Source of the DNA: Zygaena filipendulae
Lineage: Eukaryota > Arthropoda > Insecta > Lepidoptera > Zygaenidae
DNA: 64,000 bases
Direction of reading: 5' to 3'
NCBI GenBank assembly: GCA_907165275.2
Contig: OU015665.1
Span: forward strand, 5,022,001 to 5,086,000
Shown here: in pieces, positions 26,001-38,000 of the stretch
How positions within the stretch are numbered: the stretch's first letter is position 1
Layout of the letters: every line of letters begins with the position of its first letter
Translations under genes and position numbers: made by a program
Notes under the pieces: generated by a model
The model's input: the letters and a program-made list of their open reading frames with translations, nothing else
Database searches by the model: none
Told to the model about the DNA's origin: nothing

Positions 26001-29000
26001 TGCGTGTCTGTGGGTGTGCGTTTTTTTTTCTACTTTACAATTGTCAATGACCAGCAGTGTCTAGTTCAGAGATAACGCCGAATGGATGCTTGTTTGAAAA
26101 GTTACTGGCAATTAGTAGATAAGGGTTATAAATACCTACCTTGAGGCCTCTCGCTTCCACGACTGTAACCGTTAACCGGTGAAGGTTCTCATTATAGAGC
26201 AGTGACACCAACAGCTCGCCCAAATCTGATGTCGGCTCTTGTAATTCCTATGGAAATTTGTGAAACTTTAGGTAGGTTTTATAGCTTCACTCCCACTCCT
26301 TCATCATTCGCACCTTCGACTTCTCGCTTCGCTCGCTCTTACATCCAAATATGTCGAATGTAAATTATAATTGATCACCTACGTCTGAGGTATAATAATA
26401 TTCTATAAATACACACCCCAATATATACCTACCCCCTACCCCATTGTAGATATACAATACCCGTTTTAGGGTATTTGTAGATCGTATTTCGTATTAATAT
26501 ACCTTTTCGATATCAAGCTTGTACAACTGCGGCTCTTCGTCGGGTGCGACGCCGTCGAGTTCGCTGAGCGGTAATATCACGTGACCGATCAGCTGTTTCC
26601 CTTTGCCGACCCTGCCCGCGTCCAGCATGGATAGCTTCAGGGTTAGACCTTCCAGTTTGCCGGGCGGTATCTAATTGGACAATCGAATTATAACAGTGAA
26701 GTTTACTTGGGCATCGTACCCAAAAAAGCTTTATGTGCTTCAGTAATTAATTGGAAAACCCACCCGTTTTTTACGAGTAGGTAATGCAAACACAATTTAA
26801 AAAAAACGAAATCAGCGTTACAAAACTTTTTACATAACGATAAATAATGGTGTTGCGAAATATTATAATAATAATAATAATAAGCTTTATTTATCCCTTA
26901 CAAAACATAAGATAAATATTATAAGATTATAAGAAATATTATAGAAAAAATGAAAATAAAATTGGGACATTCCATACGTGTAAGTGTAACTGAGGGATGA
27001 AAAAAAATCCGTACCCATAACCGTGTGAAGTATTTATAATAAATATGTTAAATATGTAGGTCTATAAAAATCATAACGACGCGACGTTTTCAAGTTGCAT
27101 GTTTATTTCCGGCAATAATTAATTAGACAATTAGACATGCTTCTAAAGTCGTAAAAAGTGTGTTCTTTCTAACTTTTGAACTTAGCAAATTCAAGATAGA
27201 AGCACTTTTAACAATGTAGTTTTGAAATATAAAACATACGTGTACCTATCTATAGATTAAAAAATGTAACGGTGGACGATCTTTATCGCCCAAAAATTTT
27301 TCATCACTAAACCAATAAGTACCTACGTAAAAAATGTCTATATTATACTTTTCATCATTAAGGCCATCCATTATCAGATTCGGATATTGATACTTTGCAA
27401 ATTGGAGTGTCAATCTGCTACAATAATAGAATTTCTCTAATGGATGACGGCTGAAATGGATAGATGAATAAGATATAATCCGTGAATAGGCATTAGGCAG
27501 TTCGATCGGTTAACAGGTACATACATCAAACAAATCAGTAGGTATTGTATCTATTCTCATTTAAAATCTTATAAGAATATATATTCAATTGTATTATATG
27601 ATTTTATTAAAGGAACTTAATTAAGAAAATGAAATTAGCTTCTACGGTTACTCGAACATTTTTTTACAAATAAAAATAACTGATTTTCAAAAAAATATAA
27701 GAAATTATATTGAAGTGAAAAAAAAAAAACATTTTTATAATTAATCTTAATTAATCTTACAAGCAAAAGCAGGATTTGAATTCTTATGTTTATAAGTAAG
27801 AAGTAGGGACAAACTGTGTAAGGATAAAGAGATTGAGAACTCCTGAACAAGTACACATAGACATAGTTAGATAATATTTACTTACTGATTAACATGTGAA
27901 AATGTCATATTATATTAATAGTAGTACCTGATACACGAAGGTCTCATCAAAAAATGGATTACACGACTTTTTCTTTTGTTTTGTCTGAAGCACTCTTCTT
28001 TCGTCCGGCATTAATTGTATCCTGTACAGAAGAAAAAGAAACTGTATTCGTAATTGCTTTTACTTTACGCACTTACCCAACCGACTTGGATAAAACAAAA
28101 TGCAAGAATGGCAACTTGAATCGAGAAAGTTTTGATTTTTCGAAAAAGTTTGTTTTTGTTTAATTCAATTCATGTAACAAGTTAACAATCTAAAAATAAG
28201 TGGCTGCCCTACTGAAAAACACAGTAATTGCAGCGGAAAATAAATTTTACATGAGAAGCAAAAAACCAGAAATCGCTTTATCTAAAACAAACCTTCTAAT
28301 ATTTTTTTAATTTCTCTAAGACTAAAACCTTTTTGATGGTGGTTGCAGCTGAATAAATTTAACAGGAGAAGCAAAAAAAAGGAAATCGCTTTATTTAAAA
28401 CAAATCTCCCATAATTTAAAGATTTTCTTAATTTTTAATTCTCTAAGACTAAAGCAAGATCAGTTATGCATGAGTGGCATTAATACAAATTTTTATTGCT
28501 TTTTTTAAGTTGCTTTGTTTTTCCGCAGAGCAGGCGAAAAGAAGTCTCAGAAGTCAGAAGTACACAAAATTTTAAAATAGGTACATAAAATTTTAATTCA
28601 AGTAGTAACTAGAGAAAAAAAAGCATAAGTAATAGTACATTGTTATCCTAGGGGTGAAAGTAACTTATTTAGTCCCGAGACGTCAAATATAATTTTTCAT
28701 TACTCATACTCGGAAAGTAGGTCTGAAGTTGCCTGAGAAGCGGGTTGAAAGTAACCCTTTTCAGCCCTAGGGAGAATCGCTTTCAACTGACAACTGTCAA
28801 ATTATTAAAAAAAAACTAGGTCTATTTTCACATTTCTATTGAACCATGTTTCAACTTTCTATACAGCCAGCGCGATGTAAAATTGAACGTAAAGTTTAAG
28901 TAGGTATTAATTAAAATAAAATTCACTCACTTTTTCTTAAGCTAATTCCTATTTATATTTTTTTATTTTCTTTAATTAATACTTAATAATTAAAGAAAAT

Positions 29001-32000
29001 ATTTTTTTTTAGGTCGCCACAATGTAAATAAAAAATACTGGCTGAATAGCTAGCCGGCCAAAGAAAAAGAAATAGGTGGGAAAGTGTCAAGCGACTATCC
29101 GATCTTCACTCATTTTTTCTTTAGCTAATTCCTATTTTTATTTTGACTTTCCTTGCATTCGTAATGAAAAGCACAGTGTTACCCTCGGGAGAAAGACTTA
29201 TTTAGTCCCGAGACGGGGTTTGGCGCCCGAGCGTGGCGAGGGCGCCAATAGATCGAGGGTTACTTTCACCCCTAGGATAACAATGTACTATTTCTCTACT
29301 TTTCGACTATTGACATTTCACATAGTTTTTAAAAATATAAATCGAATAAAATACAAGTAAGTTAGTAACAAAGATGAAATGATAGTTTAATCAAAGATCG
29401 GTTAAGAAACACTAGAGAGTGTTGATTGATGATTTTTATTTTTTATTTATTTAACAATTAATGCACACAAGGACAATATAAAAAAGAAAGAAAGTATAAA
29501 AGTAATCATGTACTAGGGTCAAGCTTATTTCATGTGGAATTTCTTCCAGCAGACCCGCAACAGAAAGTTTTTAAAGGAATTAGTACTTTTGTCTGTGAAT
29601 TGCACGATTTGAATAGAACAAATCCAATCCAACTCACGTTAATTTCGAGATAAAAGGTAACCTATGTACATATATTATTTTTCATAACCCGGCGTCAGAA
29701 CACACCTGGGCCCTTATTTGCTATGACTAACAACATTCCTTGCTCATAACACGAGTCCAAAAAACACAACCCGAAACGCTCCAGATGCCTAAAATATTAG
29801 AAATTAATTACATGTTGTAAATATATTTTTTAAACCGAAAACGGGGAAGAAAAATTTTGTGGCACGTTATCTTAACGCAGCGTGTTATGGTCATAGTGAA
29901 TAAGGGCCCTGATCTTTACAATTTCCTGTCCACTCACTTAATGTACGGGTCGCACGCGTTGGCGAGGGCGGGAGTGCGCGACGGCAAATGTTTCGCTTTG
30001 AGAATATGCACCTGGAGCCGCTCTATGCCAGCTTCGTATTTCAACGTGAACCAGACTCGACCCTGGGGAAATTAACATTATTGTCATCACTGATGCCATT
30101 ACACAATTAATGTCTAACGAATGCCTTTTGTAGTCATCCTAATGGTAAATATTAGCTGGTGTATGGCAAATGCTCTACACATTGTGTTAATGTAATGTAC
30201 TTTTGATTGCCTTATAAAAAGTATTCGTTAGAATGAAATAAACGCTTTGAATATCTTGATTATTTTTGAGTAAATTAAGTAATACACAAATAGTAATTTA
30301 TTTATATACACTTCAAATTTTAATTGGAGATAGGGAATAGTTGTATTTTGTATTTAAATATTGCTCACCTTAGATTAAAATAAAAAGAGCGGGCATTTTG
30401 TTCTAATCTAAGCTGCTGACACAATTATTACCCAACCTACTACACAGCATCGATCTCATCGATGTACGCAGAGCCTAAATTAGATTCTAGAAATATGTCG
30501 GAATTAATGGTATAATTTCATGTTATAACATAAATAATCTTTTTTATTCCAAACTTGTGTTGTGTTGTGGTTTTTTTTACTGTATTATTTTATTTTAATT
30601 TTAATTTTACATCTACCATTTTTTTATTATTCAAAACATATTTAACATTTATTTGACATGTAAAGAAAATGTTTTTGAAAAGATTAGAAAAAAAAACATT
30701 CAAATTTTCGACAAGTAGGCATAAACGTAAGTAGCGATATTTGTACAGAATTTATACTCAACCACTTATTCTCCAGATTATGCTTGGGAGACTATTTCTG
30801 ATGTGTCCGAGGAAACAGAGCGTTCCGATAGTATGGACCGTGAAAATCGTTAATAAGATGCAGTTAAGATAATATGGACTAGTTCATTTCCCGCGGTTTT
30901 TGCCAGTTTTTGTCAATTGATCAGCAAATACAAAAAAAAAAAACACTACTTTTAATAGGTTCCATTTTCGCTCTGCGTCAGATTTCTTCAATATCAAAAG
31001 GACTATAGACAAGATATGTTATATGTTTTTTTTTTATGTGTTTTTTTTATGTCATAGGGGGCAAACGGGCAAATGGTACACCTGATGGTAAGTGATTACC
31101 GCCGCCCATAGACATCTGCGACACCAGAAGGCATGCAGGTGCGTTGCCGACCTGGAACGGGAATGGGAACTGGCTTTCAAGTGGGGCTGCCGGAACACAC
31201 CGTTAGGTGCTTGGCGACACGTGCTTGGTAGCTAGCCAGCCGGGCACTAGAGAGCGCCCTACCACCATGCTATGGTTTCATCACGATGTTTTCCTTCACC
31301 TTCCTTCCTTCACAAATAAAACCAACATACCTACTGTTGACTCTTTCATAAATATTTAATCACTGGGTGTACTGGTGAGTGGAAGGTACATTAGCCCTAT
31401 CTACCACCATATTGGATATGAAACTTAAACATGATGCGTGAATCGTGAGACGAATATTGATTAAGGGTCGCTCCAATTAAGCACTTATGTTTATTATACT
31501 AGGTACTTACTAACACACGTAGTATGAATAGTAAGTAAATGAAACCCATCTACTACCTATTGACAAATACACACATCAAAAGTGTCTAGGGATCAAGTGC
31601 ATTTTTTGCTATAAAAAGAAACCCAATTAATTTAAATCTAATCTAATCTTCTGGGCTTGTTGCCTATCTTATTTCCCAAATCTAAATTAACAACTAATCC
31701 CCACATTTTGAATAAATTAAGAAAATATTCATTTTTTGTAAGATGTGAGAAATTGAACCAATTCCAAGTCGACAGTAAAATTGCAAAAAAGGCAAAGACA
31801 GGGGTTTTTGAAACTTTTATTGTAATGAATAAACAAATTAAAATAATCTGTGTTCCTTCCATTGACACGAATCACACATTCGCAGCGATTTGGTATGCTT
31901 AAAATCAGTTCATCAAAATCACTTTGAGTAATGGCCACCCACGTTTTTTGTAAGAAGTCAAAAAGTTGTTGTGGGGTATTTACGGCGTCCATACTCGGCA

Positions 32001-35000
32001 GAGCTCTTCTTTGGAGTATATCCCATGCGTGCTCAGTAGGATTTAAGTCTGGTGATTGAGCAGGCCACGGCAGGACGTTGATATCAGCATTGGCAAGAGT
32101 GCGTATTACGACTCCAGCAGTGTGTGGACGTGCATTGTCGTGCATAAGTTGAAACGAATCACCCAACTGGCTTCGTAAAGGGATGATTACATCTGATACA
32201 ATACTTGTCGCATAAATCCGAGCATTAAGGTTGCCCCTGATCCAAATGAGATCGGTTCTTTCACCGATCTAAATACCCGCTAAAACCATCATTGTTCCCC
32301 CTCCATATGGATGAACTTCCTAACAGAATTTCAATCGTTCTTGACGTCCAGGACTTCTCCAAACTAATGTACGTCTTGTATCCGGCCTCATACCGAAACG
32401 AGATTCCTCGGAAAAGCAAACACCCCGCTAGTCTTCTTCCTCCTAATTACTGGCTTTGCGAGCCCATTGTAAACGGGCTCTACGATTGCGGGGCGCTATT
32501 GGTGGAACTCTCAGAGGCCTTCGGGATCGCAGACCCACTTCTCTTAAATGATTACGTATGGTTTGATCGCTTATCAGAAAGCCTGAAGCGCTGTGGAGCC
32601 TCGTAGTTATCATCATGGCGGTCATAGTACGATTTCTTCGCGCTGTATTCTGGATATACCGGTCCTGTCTTCGAGTAGTGATACGAGTTCGCCCTCCATG
32701 TCGCTCGGCCACACTGCCCGTGATGCGATAGCGTGTCCATAGGCGGCTTATGACGCTCTGCCTTGTCCCAACAGCAGTAGCCACAGTGCGTTGCCTGGTG
32801 CCAGCTTCCAACATTCCAACGGCTCTCAGCATCTCTTGTCTAGGCAAGTGGTGTCATCGCTCCATATCGATGCAATTTTTTTCAGTTACGATACAGAAAT
32901 TGTAATGTTTTTGTAAAACCGCCGTCACACGCTTTTATAGGGATTTTTAATGACAGTTATTTTTAAAAGTTTAAACAAACTTTTGAATAAAATTCTTTAT
33001 TGAAATGGTGAAATTCAATAAAAAATTTCAAAAAGGATCCAGAAAAGTTACAATAATAATCCCAATTGGCGGCAATTCTCTAAAATGCACTTGATCCCTA
33101 GACATTTTTGATGTGTGTATATAATACGCGACCTTTAGGTAATGTCGTGTTTATAATAATAGCTGTTCCTTGCGGTTACACTACGTTTCATTCTTGGTTT
33201 AAATTTCTACAAAAAAAAAACCTTTTAGTGCTTGTTTAAATTTTTTTAAAATAAGCCGTTCGAAAAATCTTTCCAGAGCTGTGCGTTTACCGTCAGTTAC
33301 CTACCTATAAAAATAAAGTAAGCCTTATATTTATGCTTACTCGAGTTTAACATAATGAATAAATAATTTATTTATTTTATTTAAAGAACTTTGTTGCACA
33401 TTTTTGTAAAAAAGGCTGACTTAATGCCTAAGGCATTCTCTGCCAGTCAACCTTTTGGCTAGGTGATAGTTTAGTGGCAGGTTTCATTTTGAGTTAAAGA
33501 AATTTAGAAAATTAATTAAAAACTTATTATCCTTATTAATATTATAAATGCGCAAGTGAGTTTGTTTGTTACGCTTTCACGCATCAACGCCTCAACCGAT
33601 CATCATGAAATTTTGCATACACGCTGTTAGGGGTACAAAGAAGGACATAGGGTACTTTTTGCCCCGGAATTCCGAAAGGTTCCGAAAGGAACTCCGAAAT
33701 TTAAGTTGGTGAAACCGAGGGAACAGCTAGTATCACAATATATTTGCTATTTAAGTTGTTAATTTTAGTAGTAAGAATTGAGTTTATCTTCACTAAATTA
33801 AAATTTTACTTGTGATGCAATACACACTAAATGATTTTACTAGTGAGTCAATCTAATTTTACACTATTTTAAGTTGATACCATAAACACGTTATCCAAAT
33901 AGGTAATGAAAATGTAGAACCTCCCACATTAACATCAAAAATTTTATTGCCATTTTTAACACCGACGCAGAAACAGCTTTCATAAATGCAATAGAGCGAT
34001 GGACGAACAAACACGTTATAGGCACGCGGAATAATGAAGTCCCACAGACATGTTTTATAGAATAGACTACGCAAGTTGTCCCATTAATTCAGCGTGCAAT
34101 CGAGGTTCAAAGCTTTATGGACAGCACGGTTGTAGTGCTAAAGTAACTTACTGCTACGACGGGTGTAGGGGGTTCGCTCCCCGCATCAGGGTAAATGTAA
34201 ATATGATGGAAATTGTTGTTTACCCTAAGTCTGGGTGTTTACTATGTATGGGTCATAAGTATGTACAAAAAAAGAATATTTTAGTATTAAATCAGTTGTC
34301 TGGTACCCGTAGTACAAGCTCTGCATAGGTAGCGCTGTGTGACAATGTCCAATGTTATTTATTTATTGCACTTATTGTATGGGACTGAAGAATATCGTCG
34401 AATGAAAACAATAGATATTAATGATTTAAATGAATGTGAATGAAATGTGAAATACACAGTTTGAATTATGTTGTAGTGCATCTATCCTAGTCTGTGAATG
34501 GTAAATACCTTCATTTATAATAGAAGGTTGCCCAAAAACGTTTTTTTTAATTATGTTGTTCTTGGGACACGTGGCACAATTTACAAACTTGTGCCATCGA
34601 TCTTAGTCTGTGAATGGTAAGTACCTGCATATAAAAGTATCTACTTTTATGGCGAAAGTCGGATATCCTTGATTAATATTTATGTCTTGAAAACCAAATT
34701 TTACAGCTTTCGTACCCTACGTGGCTAATAAATAATTCATGGTTAAAAAGGATTAGGTTGAATGGATTCGAGGGTGAACTTTTTCAAGCTCGTTCATATT
34801 AAAGTAATTTCTATGCCTACTTAATTACCAGGTAGCTGCAGGCCAGTAAAAGGATTTTTATCTATAAATGTCATTTTTATATTTCAGGTTTCCCATGACA
34901 GATCTGTAGTAGTAGAGATTAGGTAACCGTGTATATTTGTGGATATATAAATAAAGAATGTGGATAAATAAATAAATAAAAAAAAAGACAAATTAGAAAA

Positions 35001-38000
35001 TTTCCGAGCAATAATGAAAATTTTTATTATTCATATATTTAAAGTACCTACTTACTAAAAACTATGAATAAATGTTTACTAAAATTGCCGCGCTGCATAT
35101 GGCGTCACCTCAGAAGAAGGTTATGTCTTTTTAGGTAAATTTACTAAAATAAATAAAAAAATATTATTGTTCCTCAACTCAAAACTTTTATAGTTTTAAT
35201 AATTTAATCAAAATTCTTAAAAATAAACAACAACAAGCATAAATCACGCTTGTACCTGGAGTAAGCATATGTCTGTGTGTCTTTGCTAAGGAATGACGTT
35301 TTAGGCGCTGTTTCCCTCATTTCATACTTTTGTCTAGATAGCATAATTGCCAAATCAAAATGTTAAAAAAGCTCATAAATTCGATAGCAAATTCAAATTG
35401 CTTGTACAAAACTTCGTACTTCACAATTTAGAAGAGTTAACCTTTATAGGTTTCCCTGGATAATTTAGTTAAAGGTTTCTTACGAAAAGGTTATATCTAT
35501 ACAAGGTGTTACAGAAAGGTGTAGTCTTATTTGAAGATCGTGTTCACATTATCGTCTGAAATGATTTGACACTAGTAACTGAACTGGTACCATGAAATAA
35601 ACTTTCCAAAAATTGGTTAGGTTCACTGTTAATACTTGTCTCTGCACCCCAGCAACGGTGATAAATTGCATAAAATGGTCTTGCACCCGTCACCTGTAAC
35701 CAGTTCAGATCTACCCAGTGATGTGACATATTTATTTTAAGTGGTCGATAAAAATATTTTTATTTCGGTTATGAAATTTTGAAGTATTATTTTTGAGCTA
35801 AATACCATCAACAAATTATTGTATAAGATAGCCAGATCACAATCTTCAAATATGACTATACCTTACCGTAACACCTTGTATAGGTACCTGAGTATGTAAG
35901 TAATTATTTGGTTTCACTCGTACTTGGTAGTTTCGTTAGAGCATTGAACTTGCGAAGGCACTACTTTCAATTTCTTTGGCAAAAAAAAGCTTTAATGAAA
36001 AATCTATTTTATACGATAATTTTTTTGCTGTCACTTCTCTCATTTTACTTTTGAACCCTACACTTCAAAAATTGAAACTGCCGTCCCACGCCGGGCACTA
36101 TTTTTGAGAGTACGATAGACCGAAGCACCAGTGTAGTTTTGCGGGTAATATGCCTATCCATCAATGGCGTTCAAAGCCCAAAGGTTCAATCAATGACAAG
36201 CTATTTCGTCACAGTTTCATCCGAGTGAACTTCGGGGTCCAAGAGTTCAATAAAATAAACATACAAACGCACGTTGTTCAAAAGTGCTTTAGCATAACTG
36301 TCGCACCCATAGTAGGTTACTTATTAATATAGGTTACTTATTAATATAGTTTAGTTATATATATATTAATATAGTTATAGTTATAGATATAGTTATAGTT
36401 ATTAATATGCTTAGTTACTTACACTTTTTTTGAATCGATATTGATGGAACAAAGTGGAAAGATTATTCTCTACTAATATTATAAATGTGAAAGTGTGGAT
36501 GTTTGTTACTCAATCACGCACACAAACGGCTGAACGGATTTGGATGAAATTTGGCATGCACGTTTTCAGGGGTACAGAGAAGGACATATGGTAATTTTCA
36601 TCCTGGAATTCCCACGGGGGTGAAACCGCGGGGTACAGCTAGTAATAAGATGAATGCAATAGCCCGTTCACTAGTTATTAGTGTGATGCTGAACTGACAG
36701 ATTGACCAACCGATAGATATTCTAAAAAATCATTGTTTTGGATTCTGCCAGTGATATTAGGCGGATCCTCAGAATTATTTTTCAATATTTTAAATCAATG
36801 AATTTAAGTTACCAGAAAAGAATCATTCGGGCTTACCTACGAATTATTTAAAATTGTTCCTCTGTAGGTACTTGTTGATAGCTAAAGATTCAAATTATAT
36901 TGGTTAGAATCAGGTCCGGAAATTAGCGAGGTAGGTAAGTAGTTAGCTGAGTCCTTTATTCTCTTGTAGTTGTACCAGGAGCGTAGGTGATATCGACAAA
37001 TTCGCTACAGCAGTTCAAGAGCTTACATAGTCTGGGGACAGGAAAGCTCGAACCTAGAAGTGTTCTACCCAGTGGAAGAGATAATGGCGTTATTCTGTTA
37101 CGAGGGAACCTAGAAGGGACATGGAAGATAAACAGACTTAATAAATTGAGCAGTCTTTTTTAATTATATTTGTGCTTACGAATAATTAAATTTAAAATGG
37201 TTCCTCTGTACTTGTTGATAGTTAAAGGTTAAAATTATTTTGGTTAGAATCAGGTCCGGAAATTGGCGAGGTAAGTAGGTAGTTAGCCGAGTCATTTTTT
37301 ATCTTGTAGTTGAGTCAAAATTCAGGCAGATTTTTGTATTAGGCCCATACCCCAGAGCACAATTTATAAAACGGTTGCTGTCGGTCATGGACCAATTAAA
37401 CTAATTGGTCCATGCTGTCGGTGAACGAATGGCAGTTGGAAGTTGGAAGCAAGTTTTAATACCTACACTATTTTGACCCAAAAACAAAAAAAAACAATAC
37501 ACACAAAAAATCCCTTCCGAATAAAATAATCTTTTAATATCTCAAGTTCGATATATACCTATGTATCGGTTCATTTTCAAGTGCGAAGTGCGAATTTCAT
37601 GTTTCTATATTTACAGGTTGCTGTAAGTTTTTGTGTTATTAAGGATTAATTAGAAAGAGGCTTACTACATGACCCTCCGGCCACATAAGGTCTTCATCGA
37701 GGATATCCGTTTTGTAAAGGGCTGGATCCAATACGCCGAGATCTGTGTTCGCTGAAACAAAAGCAATCATTAGCAATTTGACTTTAAGGAGACTTATCGA
37801 TATTCGAGGCCCCTTACACGGTCATTCATATAAATTATTTATCGTAGATATACAGGAGGATATTTCAATTTGAAACGACCATGATAAAATCACTGAATAA
37901 ATAGAAGATTAAATTCATTCCGTTTAGTTAATAGAAATTAATGAAATTGAAGAAATTAATGAATTAAAGAAATTAATGAATTTAGTTTAGAAAATACTGA

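Larger units (their letters stand above)
24306..26139 (-). other. Intron 9 of the synaptotagmin gene
   Basis: 1.8 kb with a broken CCGCGG repeat, a TGACGTCA-bearing MITE and a TG-rich tract. No further exon seen. Confidence 0.7.
28022..29937 (-). other. Intron 6 of the synaptotagmin gene
   Basis: 1.9 kb, largely repeats: a tandem duplication (28230-28452), the CCTAGGGGTGAAAG element and the CTGGGCCCTTATT MITE close to the exon 6 donor. Confidence 0.75.
30063..37665 (-). other. Intron 5 of the synaptotagmin gene (largest)
   Basis: 7.6 kb. It holds the Tc1 element, a CR1-type fragment, a SINE, the TACAAGGTGTTAC MITE, a direct repeat pair and two CCGCGG-family copies. About 30063-31000 and 34380-35490 show nothing I can name. 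Confidence 0.75.

Noticed and set aside
26671..27927. Search for an alternative C2A exon in intron 7
   Set aside because: No stretch with acceptor and donor and C2-like residues was found.
27954..28163. 69-codon plus-strand frame
   Set aside because: Lies antisense over exon 7, whose minus-strand frame has matching splice phases and C2 motifs.
32292..32606. Plus-strand 104-codon frame
   Set aside because: Antisense shadow of the Tc1 transposase pseudogene.
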